A stretch of DNA of 64,000 bases from Nocardia transvalensis (GCF_015477765.1 NZ_JADLQQ010000007.1:310001-374000); one strand, 5' to 3'; shown: positions 24,651 to 33,011, counted from the first letter of the stretch. Translations and numbers: made by a program. Notes: generated by a model from the letters alone, not told the origin.

Positions 24651-25525
24651 GCTTTGCCTTTCCACGGGACGACGAGCGCGCCGACGCCCTTGATCACGAC
24701 GTCCAACGCGAGCGCTGTCAGGCCGATGACGATGATGCACGCCAGGGTGAGCGCCGTATCCAGGCGCTGCCCCGCCAGATAGGCGAGCCCGCCGATTCCG
24801 GGAATGCCGTTGTTGAGTTCGGCCGCCACGACCGTCGTCCACGCGAATCCGATCGCGACGCGGATGCCGCCGATCACCTCCGGCAGCGTCGCGGGCAGCA
24901 GGACCCGCGTGACGACCTGCAGCCGGGACGCGCCCAGCGACCGCGCGGCATTGATCCGGTCGGCCGAAACCCCGTGCACCCCAGCCATCGTCGCGATCAC
25001 GACCGGCGGGAACGCGGCCAGGAACAGCAGCCAGATCTTGGAGGTGTCGCCGATTCCGAACCACACGATGAGCAGGCCGATATACCCCAGTGGCGGCAGT
25101 GCCCGCAGGAAGTTCAGGTACGGTTCCAGCACCGCCGCAAGCATTTTCGACGTTCCCAGTGCGAAACCGACCAGGGGTCCGAGGATTACCGCCGCACCCG
25201 CGCCCGCACCGATCCGCTGCAGGCTGGCCACCAGATGCTCCCACAGGAAGTAGTTCTGTTCACCCTGCACCTCCCGCGGCACGCCCGGGGCGAGCTGATG
25301 CCAGCTGTTGGCCCGCACGAACGCATGCCACACCGCCGCGGGGCCGGGCAGGAATTGGTGGTCCACCAGTTTCGCGGCGGTGATCGCCCACCACAGCAGT
25401 AGCAATCCGGCCAGCGACACCGCGCGCACACCGATCGCGCGCAGCCACCGGGGCACCGCCGGCACGCGAGCGTGCACCGCCCGATCCGCGCCTTCGGCCG
25501 ACCGGGCGGCTCCGATACTGATCAC
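24647..25525 (-). CDS. ABC permease, nitrate/sulfonate/taurine type
   Basis: 292 residues, about six membrane helices. SLAGLLLLWWAITAAKLVDHQFLPGPAAVWHAF is the typical N-terminal helix of SsuC/TauC permeases. The ATPase-docking EAA motif is clear: INAARSLGASRLQVVTRVLLPATLPEVIGGIRVAIGFAW, and GIPGIGGLAYLAGQRLDTA follows. It opens the operon in the order permease, binding protein, ATPase. The start is GTG 25525; no strong ribosome binding site is visible. The 5' side (25526-25830, about 300 bases) holds GC-rich sequence without a recognisable promoter, plus the small tandem array at 25710-25825. Confidence 0.92.
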   Translation of the reverse strand: MISIGAARSAEGADRAVHARVPAVPRWLRAIGVRAVSLAGLLLLWWAITAAKLVDHQFLPGPAAVWHAFVRANSWHQLAPGVPREVQGEQNYFLWEHLVASLQRIGAGAGAAVILGPLVGFALGTSKMLAAVLEPYLNFLRALPPLGYIGLLIVWFGIGDTSKIWLLFLAAFPPVVIATMAGVHGVSADRINAARSLGASRLQVVTRVLLPATLPEVIGGIRVAIGFAWTTVVAAELNNGIPGIGGLAYLAGQRLDTALTLACIIVIGLTALALDVVIKGVGALVVPWKGKA

Positions 25526-25709
25526 CAGGCCGACCCGTTCCCCGCACCTGTCGGGGACGCCGCCCCGTATCCGCCGCTACCCAGCGCCACGCCCGATCAC
25601 CCTTCCGCAGATCCATCGCATCCGGCCACGCCCCAGGGCCGCGACCGTCCGGCCCGATCCTGTCCGGTTCCGCGCGGCCCTGGCCAGATCCACGATCACG
25701 GTGATCCGA

Positions 25710-25825
25710 ATCCCGGCGTAAAGCGCGCCGGGATAACCAGAGCGCTGTCGCGCCGGGATAACCAGAGTGTTGTCGCGCCGGGATAACCAGAGTGTTGTCG
25801 CGCCGGGATGACCAGAGCGCTGTCG
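25710..25825. repeat. Four tandem 25-bp repeats with an opening hairpin
   Basis: Four units start at 25726, 25751, 25776 and 25801 and share CGCCGGGATAACCAGAG (last unit GGGATGACC). Units 2 and 3 are identical, and units 1 and 4 share AGCGCTGT. ATCCCGGCG (25710-25718) is a perfect inverted repeat of the start of unit 1 (CGCCGGGAT, 25726-25734) with a 7-base loop. Lies between the permease start and the stop of the secreted esterase gene. The core resembles the arrays at 12.9 and 35.9 kb. Confidence 0.9.
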
Positions 25826-25830
25826 CGGAT

Positions 25831-26859
25831 CTACGTGGTGCCGGTGATGGTGCGCACCATGTTCATGATCGTTTCGAGCTGTTTGCCGCCGTGCTGGTCG
25901 TAGGCGGAGTCGGAGCCGTAGCCCCACCAGTTCCAGCAGCCCTGCGGGTTGCCGACCATCGGGTTGGCCGACGCCTGCGGGTAGAGCACGATCATGTGAT
26001 TGGTGTCGGCGTATTCGTTGAGGTTCGCATACGCCATGAACTTCGCGCCGAACAGGGCGTTGTCGTAGTTCTGATTGCAGCCGTGCAGCGCGACCAGCAG
26101 GGTGCAGGATTCGCTCGCGCAGGCCGTGGGCACATAGGCGAACCCGGTGCGGCCCAGGCTGATCGAGCCGGGATCGGCGCCGCCGGGGACGAACGTCTTC
26201 TGGTCGAAGCCGATCAGCGTGCCCGACAGCGCGGCGGCGGGCGCCCGCACGGTGCCCAGCAGATGCGACAGCATGGCCTGCTGCGGATCGTCACCGCAGT
26301 TGTTGATGTAGGGCGTCCGCGTGACGGTGCACGGATTGGGCCCGAGCGGGCTGACCCAGGCATGCCCGGCCTGGCTGGTGTCGGTGTAGGAGACGTCGGC
26401 TCCGAAATCGCGATAGAACGTCGCCAGGTCGTCGTTGACGGACTGTTTCACCGTCGAATCGTTGGTGCCGTGGTAGAGCCAGACCTTGTGGCCGGACAGG
26501 TTGTCGAGCGAGTCGATCGCACCGGAACCGGCCCGCTGCCGAGCGGTCTGTTCCAGTGCGGGCAGATTGTCGGGCATGAGGTTGTTCATGCAGGCCAGCT
26601 GCGCGGTCGTGAGCCGACCTTGCGCGCAATGGTACGGCCCGGCCGTGAAAATGCCCGCACCCTCGAACGTTCCGGAATAGGCCACATGCAGTTGATCGGC
26701 CATGTACCCGCCGGAGGAGACCCCGGCGACATAGGAGGCGCTGATGGTGTACTTACCGAGGGTGCCGGGAGTGGGGGAGGGCACCGCGGCCTGTGCGGTG
26801 GAGGTGGTCAGCAGGGTCACGGCGGCCGCCAGCAGCGGCAGTGCGAAGGTGATTTTCAC
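25831..26859 (-). CDS. Secreted PHB-depolymerase-family esterase
   Basis: 342 residues from GTG 26859, the start that yields a signal peptide (KITFALPLLAAAVTLLTTSTAQA). Key blocks of extracellular poly(3-hydroxybutyrate) depolymerases are present: YVAGVSSGGYMADQLHVAYSGTFEGAGIFTAGPYHCAQG with the nucleophile Ser in SSGGY, LYHGTNDSTV with the acid Asp, GHAWVSP, ACASESCTLLVALHGCNQNYDNALFGAKF and GCWNWWGYGSDSAYD. No separate substrate-binding domain or linker is present. It hydrolyses polyesters or short-chain esters outside the cell. The gene lies 53 bases downstream of another secreted hydrolase on the same strand, probably one transcript. Confidence 0.88.
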   Translation of the reverse strand: MKITFALPLLAAAVTLLTTSTAQAAVPSPTPGTLGKYTISASYVAGVSSGGYMADQLHVAYSGTFEGAGIFTAGPYHCAQGRLTTAQLACMNNLMPDNLPALEQTARQRAGSGAIDSLDNLSGHKVWLYHGTNDSTVKQSVNDDLATFYRDFGADVSYTDTSQAGHAWVSPLGPNPCTVTRTPYINNCGDDPQQAMLSHLLGTVRAPAAALSGTLIGFDQKTFVPGGADPGSISLGRTGFAYVPTACASESCTLLVALHGCNQNYDNALFGAKFMAYANLNEYADTNHMIVLYPQASANPMVGNPQGCWNWWGYGSDSAYDQHGGKQLETIMNMVRTITGTT

Positions 26860-26912
26860 GATGACTGTCCAGAGTTCGTTGCGATCGGGAACAGCGGATG
26901 CCGGGACATCCG

Positions 26913-28229
26913 TCATCCGCCCAGCGCACAGGTATCGATGAGATCGCCGTCGCCCGGCCGGGGTACGGTCGCGCTCGGCGGCGGCGGATGCCCTGTGGTG
27001 GTCCAGGATTCGAGGGCGGTGAAGCCGCTGCGAAAACACGGCAGTAAGGGACGCAGCACCTGCGGATACTCGTCGTAGAGCCCGTCGACATGATTACCGC
27101 CCTCGATGCGGTAATACCGGTGCAGACCGTCGCGGCCCGCGTCGCGAATCATCCGGTCGTAGACATCGGAGTCCTGGCCGATCGGCAGCAGGGCGTCGAG
27201 GGTGCCGTGCAGGGTGATCAGCGGCCGCTGAATGCGTCCGGTCAGCTCGATCCGCCGGACCGCCTCGTGCACCGCGGTGGGTCGGCCCGCGTAGTCGTAG
27301 TCGGCGTCCCCGCCTGCGTAGGTGGGATCGAATTCCTGCTGGTAGATACGCTGGGTCAGCCCCCAGTACGTCTTGAAGTGGTAGTCCCACAATGGTTCCG
27401 AGCCCGGGGCGAACCCGGCGGCGATGATCGCGTCGTGGGCGGCGGGATCGGTGGCGGCCCGCGGGTAGTGACGCAGCGCCACCGGGAGGAATGTCAGCAG
27501 GTTGGGGCCCTGCGCGGTCCACAGCGTGCCTTCCCAGTCGATCCCGCCGTCGTAGAGCCAGGGCACGCTCTCCAGCTGCCGGCGAACCAGATAGCCGCCG
27601 TTGGAGATTCCGGCCGCATAGGTGCGTGAGGCGGGGCGCCCGTAGCGCTGGGCGACGGTGGCCCGCGCGGCGAGGTTCAGCTGAGTGATTCGCGAATTCC
27701 ATTCGGCGACAGCATCTCCCGGCGCGGCCCCTGTGCGGTGGAACTCCGATCCGGTGTTGCCCTTATCCGTGGCGGCGTAGGCGTATCCGCGGGCGAGCAC
27801 CCAGTCGGAGATGGTGATGTCGTTGGCGTACTGCCGCCGATTGCCCGGCGTCCCCGCCACCACGAGACCACCATTCCAGCGCTCGGGGAGCCGAATCACG
27901 AACTGGGCGTCGTGATTCCACCCGCGATGCGTGTTGGTGGTCGAGGCGTCCGGGAAGTAGCCGTCGATCTGGGTACCGGGCACCCCGCTCGGCGTGCGGG
28001 TGTCCTTCGCCTGCAACCCCGCCCAGTCGGCGGGCACCGTATGGCCCGAGGCGACCGTGCCGGTGGTGGTCAAATCCTCCAGGCACGTGGCGATCTGCCG
28101 TTGTGCGCCGGGCACGATGGGCGCGCTGCACCCGGCCGACCCCGCGGAGCCGGCGGCCATCGACGTGGCGAGCACCGCCGTGCCGGTCAGGGCCAGGGAG
28201 AGTCGAAATAGGCTCTGCAACAATGGCAT
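26913..28229 (-). CDS. Secreted alpha/beta hydrolase (3HB-oligomer hydrolase/tannase-like)
   Basis: 438 residues with an N-terminal signal peptide (LSLALTGTAVLATSMAAGSAGSAG). Landmarks: RLPERWNGGLVVAGTPGNRRQYAND, ARGYAYAATDKGNTG, YAAGISNGGYLVRRQLE with the nucleophile Ser, TLHGTLDALLPIGQDSDVY with the acid Asp, and IEGGNHVDGLYDEY with the His. The architecture resembles tannase/feruloyl-esterase-like proteins and (R)-3-hydroxybutyrate oligomer hydrolases. Being in one unit with a PHB-depolymerase-like gene favours a role in polyester breakdown, which is inference. Faces the PucR-type regulator gene across about 276 bases that include no clear operator. Confidence 0.78.
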   Translation of the reverse strand: MPLLQSLFRLSLALTGTAVLATSMAAGSAGSAGCSAPIVPGAQRQIATCLEDLTTTGTVASGHTVPADWAGLQAKDTRTPSGVPGTQIDGYFPDASTTNTHRGWNHDAQFVIRLPERWNGGLVVAGTPGNRRQYANDITISDWVLARGYAYAATDKGNTGSEFHRTGAAPGDAVAEWNSRITQLNLAARATVAQRYGRPASRTYAAGISNGGYLVRRQLESVPWLYDGGIDWEGTLWTAQGPNLLTFLPVALRHYPRAATDPAAHDAIIAAGFAPGSEPLWDYHFKTYWGLTQRIYQQEFDPTYAGGDADYDYAGRPTAVHEAVRRIELTGRIQRPLITLHGTLDALLPIGQDSDVYDRMIRDAGRDGLHRYYRIEGGNHVDGLYDEYPQVLRPLLPCFRSGFTALESWTTTGHPPPPSATVPRPGDGDLIDTCALGG

Positions 28230-28505
28230 TCGCTCCTCCTCGGGGGATTCGGAAATTCTCGCGGACTGTGGCGTGGGTCACTAGGTGGGTGGTGGCCATA
28301 TTCGAAGCCGGACATATGGGATGCACGGCCACTTGCGCCCTGCGGGGGCGGCGGCCGAGCGTCCGGGGGTAGGGCACCGGCTCGAATCACCATCGCGATC
28401 GCCCGGAATATGGTGCGATCGCCCATAGCCGCGGCACCGGTCGCGCCCAGTGTCCGGAGCGCAGCGGTCCGCTGCCGATCCGCCCATGAGGACACAGGGG
28501 ACACG

Positions 28506-30404
28506 ATGTCGACCACGAGCTGGAAGGTCTTCCTCGATCTCCTGGAACGAGAAGCCCCGGCCGTCGAGTTCGAGGCGCCGTTGCTGCAGGCGCGCGCGGC
28601 CGGTGTCGAGCCCGCGCGGCTGGCCGAACTCGAATCCGCGAAACTGGCCGCGCTACGGGTGCGGGCACTGCTGGAACGCCGGGCCCGCCACGAGGCCGAA
28701 CTCGAGGCATTGTTCGACACCGCAGGAGATTTGGCGGGGCTGCGCGATGTCGGCGCCGTCCTGCAGGCGATCGTGCACCGGGCCCGGCGGCTGCTGCACG
28801 CCGACGTCGCCTATCTGACCCTGACCGACCCGCAGCGCGGCGACACCTATATGCGCGTCACCGACGGTTCGGTCTCCCAGGCGTTCCGGGCCTGCCGCCT
28901 CCCGATGGGCGCCGGTCTGGGCGGGCTGGTGGCCCAGACCGGAATACCGTTTTGTTCGGCGGACTATTTCCACGACCGACGGTATCGTCACACCGCCGAA
29001 ATCGATGCCGCGGTGAAAGACGAAGGGTTGGTCGCGATTCTGGGCGTGCCGATGAAACTCGGGGAGCGTGTCATCGGCGTATTGTTCGCCTCCCACCGCA
29101 GCGCCCGGCCATACGCGCCGGAGGAAATCGCATTGCTGGGCTCACTGGCCGCACACGCCACCATTGCGGTGGATTCGGCGCGGCTGCTCACCGAAACCCG
29201 TACCGCACTGGCGGAATTGCGTGCCGCCAACGAGGCCATGCGCGCGCATTATCGGACCGTCGAACGCGCGGCCGAGGCCCACGACCGCATGACCGACCTG
29301 GTGGTGCGCGGCGGCGGCGTCGCCGATATCGCGGCGGTGGTCGTCGACATTCTCGGCGGCGGGCTGCGCGTTCTCGATGCGGACGGCCACACCCTCGCCG
29401 ACCTCGGCGACGGCACCGTTCGAGACCCGCTCGACGACCGGCCGATCGGCGATATCGCCGCCACCGCACGCCGACTCGGCCGCACCGCGCGGGCGCAGGG
29501 CCTGTGGGCCGCGCCGGGCGGCGCCGGCAGCGAACCGCTGTGCACCCTGGTGCTGCAGAGCCGAGACGAGCTGTCCGCCTCGGACCAGCGCATCCTGGAA
29601 CGCGCCGCCCAGGTCACCGCGCTGCTTCTGTTGTTCCAGCGCAGCATCGCCGAGGCGGAGTGCCGGGTGCGCGGAGAATTTCTCGAGGATCTGCTCGCGG
29701 GCCGCGTCGCCGATGCCGAGACGCTGCATGCCCGGGCCAGGGTGCTGGGCCTGGATCTGCACCGCCCGCACGTGCTGATCGTCGCCGACCACGGCGGACA
29801 CCGCAGGGCGGCCGCGCGTGCCAGCAGTTGGGCCGTGGCCCGCCACGGGCTGGCCGCGACGCGCGGCGAGCGCGCCGTGCTGCTGGTACCCGGCGCCGAT
29901 CCCACCGAGACCGCCCGCGCATTCGCCGGGGATCTGACCACGGCGCTCGCCACACCGGTCACCGCGGCCGGTGCCGGACCGGTCGACCTGCCCCGCGGGG
30001 TGCCCTCGGCGCATCGCGCCGCCGAGCGCTGTGTGCTGGTCCTGCGGGCGCTGGGCCGCCACGGTGGTGTCGCCGGAACCGACGATCTCGGGTTCGTCGG
30101 CCTGCTGATCGGCGGCTCCGGGGAGGTGCCCAGCTTCCTGGACAAGACGCTCGGACCGGTCGTGGAGTACGAACGCCGCCGCGGCACACCGTTGATCGAG
30201 ACGCTGCACGCCTACTTCGGCACCGGATGCAGTCTCAGCCGCAGCGCCGAGCGGCTGCGCATCCACGTCAACACCGTCACCCAGCGACTCGAGCGCATCA
30301 CCGCCCTGCTCGGCGCGGGCTGGCAGCACCCGGATCGGGCATTGGAAATCCAGCTGGCGCTGCGGCTGCACCGATTGCGCGAGGCCGCGGTCTTCGCCGA
30401 CTGA
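28506..30404 (+). CDS. GAF-PucR transcriptional regulator
   Basis: 632 residues. The N-terminal region is helical (VFLDLLEREAPAVEFEAPLLQARAAG). A GAF domain spans about 80-220 (GDLAGLRDVGAVLQAIVHRARRLLHADVAYLTLTD, MGAGLGGLVAQTG, VAILGVPMKLGERVIGVLFASHRSARPYAPEEIALLGSLAAHA). A GGDEF-like PucR middle region and the C-terminal PucR helix-turn-helix follow (LIETLHAYFGTGCSLSRSAERLRIHVNTVTQRLERI). Members activate catabolic genes on sensing a ligand through the GAF domain. It is divergent from the two secreted hydrolases, which are its likely targets. The start ATG 28506 follows a GAGGACACAGGGGACACG stretch. Confidence 0.9.
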   Translation: MSTTSWKVFLDLLEREAPAVEFEAPLLQARAAGVEPARLAELESAKLAALRVRALLERRARHEAELEALFDTAGDLAGLRDVGAVLQAIVHRARRLLHADVAYLTLTDPQRGDTYMRVTDGSVSQAFRACRLPMGAGLGGLVAQTGIPFCSADYFHDRRYRHTAEIDAAVKDEGLVAILGVPMKLGERVIGVLFASHRSARPYAPEEIALLGSLAAHATIAVDSARLLTETRTALAELRAANEAMRAHYRTVERAAEAHDRMTDLVVRGGGVADIAAVVVDILGGGLRVLDADGHTLADLGDGTVRDPLDDRPIGDIAATARRLGRTARAQGLWAAPGGAGSEPLCTLVLQSRDELSASDQRILERAAQVTALLLLFQRSIAEAECRVRGEFLEDLLAGRVADAETLHARARVLGLDLHRPHVLIVADHGGHRRAAARASSWAVARHGLAATRGERAVLLVPGADPTETARAFAGDLTTALATPVTAAGAGPVDLPRGVPSAHRAAERCVLVLRALGRHGGVAGTDDLGFVGLLIGGSGEVPSFLDKTLGPVVEYERRRGTPLIETLHAYFGTGCSLSRSAERLRIHVNTVTQRLERITALLGAGWQHPDRALEIQLALRLHRLREAAVFAD

Positions 30405-30621
30405 CCACCTCGTTCCCTGCGACCCGAATCACTATATCCGCGTGATCTCGCGCACATAACGAACAGATAACTACAATTGTGTAATCCGCGTTTCCTCGGT
30501 TGCGAAGTGCATAAACAATGGCAGTCTCATCCATCGGTTGAGACAGCGTGTTGTGTTATCACAACGTGATCTACTGAGATTTGTTCGTTACCGTCGTCCG
30601 CGGCCCAAATTCCGGGCCCGG
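30405..30621 (+). promoter_or_regulatory. AT-rich promoter region of the Rpf-like gene with palindrome
   Basis: After the PucR stop the sequence becomes AT-richer (about 30450-30520: ATAACGAACAGATAACTACAATTGTG, GCATAAACAATGG), as expected for a promoter. GTTGTGTTATCACAAC (30550-30565) is a perfect 6-bp inverted repeat with a 4-base centre, resembling but not matching a CRP site (TGTGA-N6-TCACA). The start of transcription cannot be fixed by eye. Confidence 0.45.
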
Positions 30622-30714
30622 CTCTGGTCGCTGAACACCGGCAACCCTGTCCCACGACCAGAGTTCGACCCCGACATTCCTGGGGACAGGGACCCGGTCG
30701 CGAAACGGACCGGG
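30622..30714 (+). promoter_or_regulatory. Structured 5' leader with interleaved helices before the Rpf-like gene
   Basis: CTCTGGTCG (30622-30630) pairs perfectly with CGACCAGAG (30655-30663). CCCTGTCCC (30645-30653), which lies inside that loop, pairs perfectly with GGGACAGGG (30683-30691). The A-B-A'-B' order with one base between B and A' fits an H-type pseudoknot (two 9-bp stems) or two exclusive hairpins. A third hairpin, CCCGGTC (30693-30699) with GACCGGG (30708-30714), ends 29 bases before the ATG. It does not show the conserved blocks of the c-di-AMP (ydaO) riboswitch that controls rpf genes elsewhere. Pairing is seen; function is inferred. Confidence 0.6.
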
Positions 30715-30743
30715 CCGGCTGGGCGCAGGCAGGAAAACCCCGC

Positions 30744-31079
30744 ATGACTCGACACCGTAAGTTCAGCACCCGCGCTCTCGGTCTCGCCGCCGTCGCCGGC
30801 GCTCTCGTCGCCGTGCCCTTCGGCCTGTCGGCCACCGCGTCTGCCGAGTACGGCCACAACTGGGATGCCGTCGCGCAGTGCGAGTCCAGTGGTAACTGGG
30901 GCGCCAACACCGGCAACGGCTTCTACGGCGGTCTGCAGTTCACCCAGAGCACCTGGGCCGCCAACGGCGGTTCGGGCAACCCCGCCAACGCCAGCCGCGC
31001 CGAGCAGATCCGCGTCGCGGAGAATGTGCTCGCCTCCCAGGGCGCCGGCGCCTGGCCGGTCTGCGGCGCTTACCTGTAA
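30744..31079 (+). CDS. Resuscitation-promoting-factor-like muralytic protein
   Basis: 111 residues: a signal peptide (basic TRHRKF, hydrophobic core, TASA) and a single Rpf domain, NWDAVAQCESSGNWGANTGNGFYGGLQFTQSTWAANGG, with the catalytic Glu in CESSGNW and the second Cys in AWPVCGAYL forming the expected disulfide. Rpf proteins are lysozyme/transglycosylase-fold enzymes that cut peptidoglycan and help dormant cells regrow. It is the minimal domain-only form (like RpfC/D/E), with no LysM or G5. Preceded by a long structured leader and followed by a very strong terminator, so it is monocistronic. Confidence 0.95.
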   Translation: MTRHRKFSTRALGLAAVAGALVAVPFGLSATASAEYGHNWDAVAQCESSGNWGANTGNGFYGGLQFTQSTWAANGGSGNPANASRAEQIRVAENVLASQGAGAWPVCGAYL

Positions 31080-31104
31080 GCCTCGCGGGTTTCGAACTTC
31101 ACGC

Positions 31105-31145
31105 ACGGCCCCGCCTCCCGGTTTCACACCCGGAGGCGGGGCCGT
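31105..31145 (+). terminator. Strong terminator after the Rpf-like gene
   Basis: A perfect 14-bp inverted repeat ACGGCCCCGCCTCC / GGAGGCGGGGCCGT with a 13-base loop, 25 bases after the stop codon. It separates the Rpf gene from the cobalamin riboswitch. Confidence 0.85.
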
Positions 31146-31182
31146 CGCTCGTCCGGCGTCCGATTGACCGGTATGTCCGGGG

Positions 31183-31285
31183 TTTCGTATGGTGAGGGAG
31201 CGATGATTCGAGGAACCCGGTGCGAAACCGGGACGGTCGCGCCACTGTGAACACCTCCCGGGTGTGAGTCAGACCCTCGTATCGC
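31183..31285 (+). promoter_or_regulatory. Cobalamin (AdoCbl) riboswitch
   Basis: The conserved core is directly readable: GGAACCCGGTGCGAAACCGG, then GACGGTCGC, the B12 box GCCACTGTGA (31241-31250) and GTGAGTCAGACCC. GAGGG (31194-31198) pairs with CCCTC (31274-31278) to close the structure. It lies 55 bases before cbtB, so B12 should repress cobalt uptake. GGGGA/TCCCC (31303-31319) forms a small hairpin before the AAGGAG ribosome binding site and could belong to the expression platform. Exact limits are approximate. Confidence 0.93.
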
Positions 31286-31337
31286 ACTTTTCTGTCGACG
31301 ACGGGGACGCGTAATCCCCTGTAGTTAAGGAGTTCTC

Positions 31338-31547
31338 GTGGCTACGTCCTACGCTCCCCGCTCCCGCGCCCTGCCGCTCTCGATTCCCACCACCGCGCTC
31401 TGGTTGGCCGGGACCACGATTCTGGCGTTGCTGGCGCTGTACTTCATCGGCATCGATCAGGGTGCGGTCTCGGTGTTCGGCAGCGATATGCACGTCCACG
31501 AGTTCGTCCACGACGGGCGGCACTTCCTCGGATTCCCCTGCCACTAG
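31338..31547 (+). CDS. cbtB: CbtB, cobalt transport subunit
   Basis: 69 residues. One membrane helix (TTALWLAGTTILALLALYFIG) and a His-rich C-terminus, HVHEFVHDGRHFLGFPCH, typical of CbtB, which is thought to help bind cobalt. The GTG start has AAGGAG 8 bases upstream. It sits directly under the cobalamin riboswitch and 22 bases before cbtA, so both are expected to be shut off when adenosylcobalamin is plentiful. Confidence 0.95.
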   Translation: MATSYAPRSRALPLSIPTTALWLAGTTILALLALYFIGIDQGAVSVFGSDMHVHEFVHDGRHFLGFPCH

Positions 31548-31569
31548 TCCCGGGAATCGAGCCACCACA

Positions 31570-32424
31570 ATGGAAAAGCGAATCATCGGCCTGGGTGTGC
31601 TGTTCGGCGCGCTGGGCGGATTGCTGGCGTTCGTCTTCGCCCGCGTGCTGTCCGAACCCATCATCGAGCGCGCCATCGACTACGAAGGCGGCCGCGAGGA
31701 CGCCCAGCTGGAGCTGGAGAAGGCGGCGGGCCACGCCGTGCCGCACGTGCACGAGGCGGAGCTGTTCTCCCGCACCGTGCAGGCCAACACCGGTCTCGGC
31801 TTCGGGATGATCGTGTTCGGCGCGGCGATGGGCGCGCTGTTCGCGGTCGTGTATTGCGTCTGCCTGGGCCGGGTCGGCAAGCTCACCCCCCGCACCCTCG
31901 CGCTGCTGGTGGCCGGGGGCATGTTCCTGGCGCTGTACGCGGTGCCGTTCCTGAAATATCCGGCCAATCCGCCGTCGGTCGGCAATGCCGACACCATCGA
32001 GGAGCGGACCGCGCTGTATCTGGGCATGGTGGTGATCTCCGCGGTGCTGCTGCTCGCGGCGGTCTGGCTCGGCCGCACACTGCAAGCGCGCCTGGGGAAT
32101 TGGTATGCGACCCTGGTCGCGGCCGGGACGTTCGTCGTGGCGATAGGCGTGGTGATGGCGCTGCTGCCGTCGCCGGGGGAGCTGTCGGCCAACCAGGCCA
32201 TCGGTGACTATGCGACGGAGACGCCGCGCCCGCTGACCGATCCGTCCGGTCGCATCGTCTACCCGGGCTTCCCCGCCGACGATCTGTATTTCTTCCGGCT
32301 CTATTCGGTGCTGGCGCAAGTGATCCTCTGGACGGTCATCGGCGTCGGAGTCGCCTCGCTGACCCCGCGGCTGTTCGGCCGGGAGGCCTCTCGCGGCGAC
32401 AGCGCCGCCGCCTCGCTCGGATGA
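31570..32424 (+). CDS. cbtA: CbtA, cobalt transporter
   Basis: 284 residues with about five to six membrane helices: RIIGLGVLFGALGGLLAFVFA, GFGMIVFGAAMGALFAVVYC, LALLVAGGMFLALYAVPF, LGMVVISAVLLLAAVWL, ATLVAAGTFVVAIGVVMALL and a last one near 250. The loop AGHAVPHVHEAELFSR carries His residues that could coordinate metal; KYPANPPSVGNADTIEERT is a CbtA hallmark. CbtAB is a B12-regulated cobalt uptake system predicted by comparative genomics. The stop overlaps the start of the phosphatase gene (ATGA). Confidence 0.94.
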   Translation: MEKRIIGLGVLFGALGGLLAFVFARVLSEPIIERAIDYEGGREDAQLELEKAAGHAVPHVHEAELFSRTVQANTGLGFGMIVFGAAMGALFAVVYCVCLGRVGKLTPRTLALLVAGGMFLALYAVPFLKYPANPPSVGNADTIEERTALYLGMVVISAVLLLAAVWLGRTLQARLGNWYATLVAAGTFVVAIGVVMALLPSPGELSANQAIGDYATETPRPLTDPSGRIVYPGFPADDLYFFRLYSVLAQVILWTVIGVGVASLTPRLFGREASRGDSAAASLG

Positions 32425-33011
32425 GCACGGTCACCCGGCTCACCCTGGTGACCCATGCGATGACCGATGCCGTGCAGGCGGCCCGGTTTCCGGTCGACGA
32501 ACCGCTCAACGCGCTCGGTCGCCGGGCGGTGGCCGCACTCGGCCCGCTGCCCGGCGCCGACCGGGCCGATCTGATCCGGGTCGGCCCGGAGGCCCGGACC
32601 CGCGAAACCGCCGCCGCGCTCGGACTGGATGGGGAGCCGGATTCCGGCCTGGCCGACCTGGACTGTGGAGCCTGGGCGGGCGCCGGGATGGACGGTCTGC
32701 CGCCCGAGCAGCTGATGGGCTGGCTGACCGATCCCGATCAGCGACCGCACGGCGGTGAGTCGATCGCCGGCCTCCTCGAGCGGGTCCGCGCGTGGCTCGA
32801 TGCCATCGCCGACCCGCCCCGCCGCATCGTCGCGGTGACCCACCCGGCGATCGTCCGCGCGGCGGTGCTGGTCGCCCTGCACTGCCCCGCGACCTCCTTC
32901 TGGCGTCTCGACATCCCGCCGCTCTCGGCCACGACGCTGCATCGACGGGGCCCGGCATGGACGGTCCGTCTCACGGCCCAGCAGGTGGCCGAGCGCGCCG
33001 CCGAGTGGTAG
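32421..33011 (+). CDS. Histidine phosphatase superfamily protein in the cobalt operon
   Basis: 196 residues of the phosphoglycerate-mutase/histidine phosphatase fold. The N-terminal catalytic motif, normally RHG, reads LVTHAMTD: His13 is retained but the preceding Arg is Thr and the following Gly is Ala. Later blocks: GPEARTRETAAALGL (phosphate-binding Arg), GGESIAGLLERVRAWL and VAVTHPAIVRAAVLVAL with the second His. CobC-type members dephosphorylate alpha-ribazole phosphate late in B12 synthesis. Coupling to cbtA under a B12 riboswitch supports a cobalamin-linked role, but the altered motif makes the activity uncertain. Confidence 0.82.
   Translation: MSTVTRLTLVTHAMTDAVQAARFPVDEPLNALGRRAVAALGPLPGADRADLIRVGPEARTRETAAALGLDGEPDSGLADLDCGAWAGAGMDGLPPEQLMGWLTDPDQRPHGGESIAGLLERVRAWLDAIADPPRRIVAVTHPAIVRAAVLVALHCPATSFWRLDIPPLSATTLHRRGPAWTVRLTAQQVAERAAEW

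Noticed and set aside
22804..25525. Naming the importer tauABC or ssuABC outright
   Set aside because: The three proteins clearly belong to the combined nitrate/sulfonate/taurine class, but no linked desulfonating enzyme fixes the substrate.
30601..30743. c-di-AMP (ydaO) riboswitch before the rpf gene
   Set aside because: Expected from other actinobacteria, but the conserved GGGGAACC, GGGTGAAT and GACAGCTAACTCC-type blocks are not found, and the visible pairing differs.
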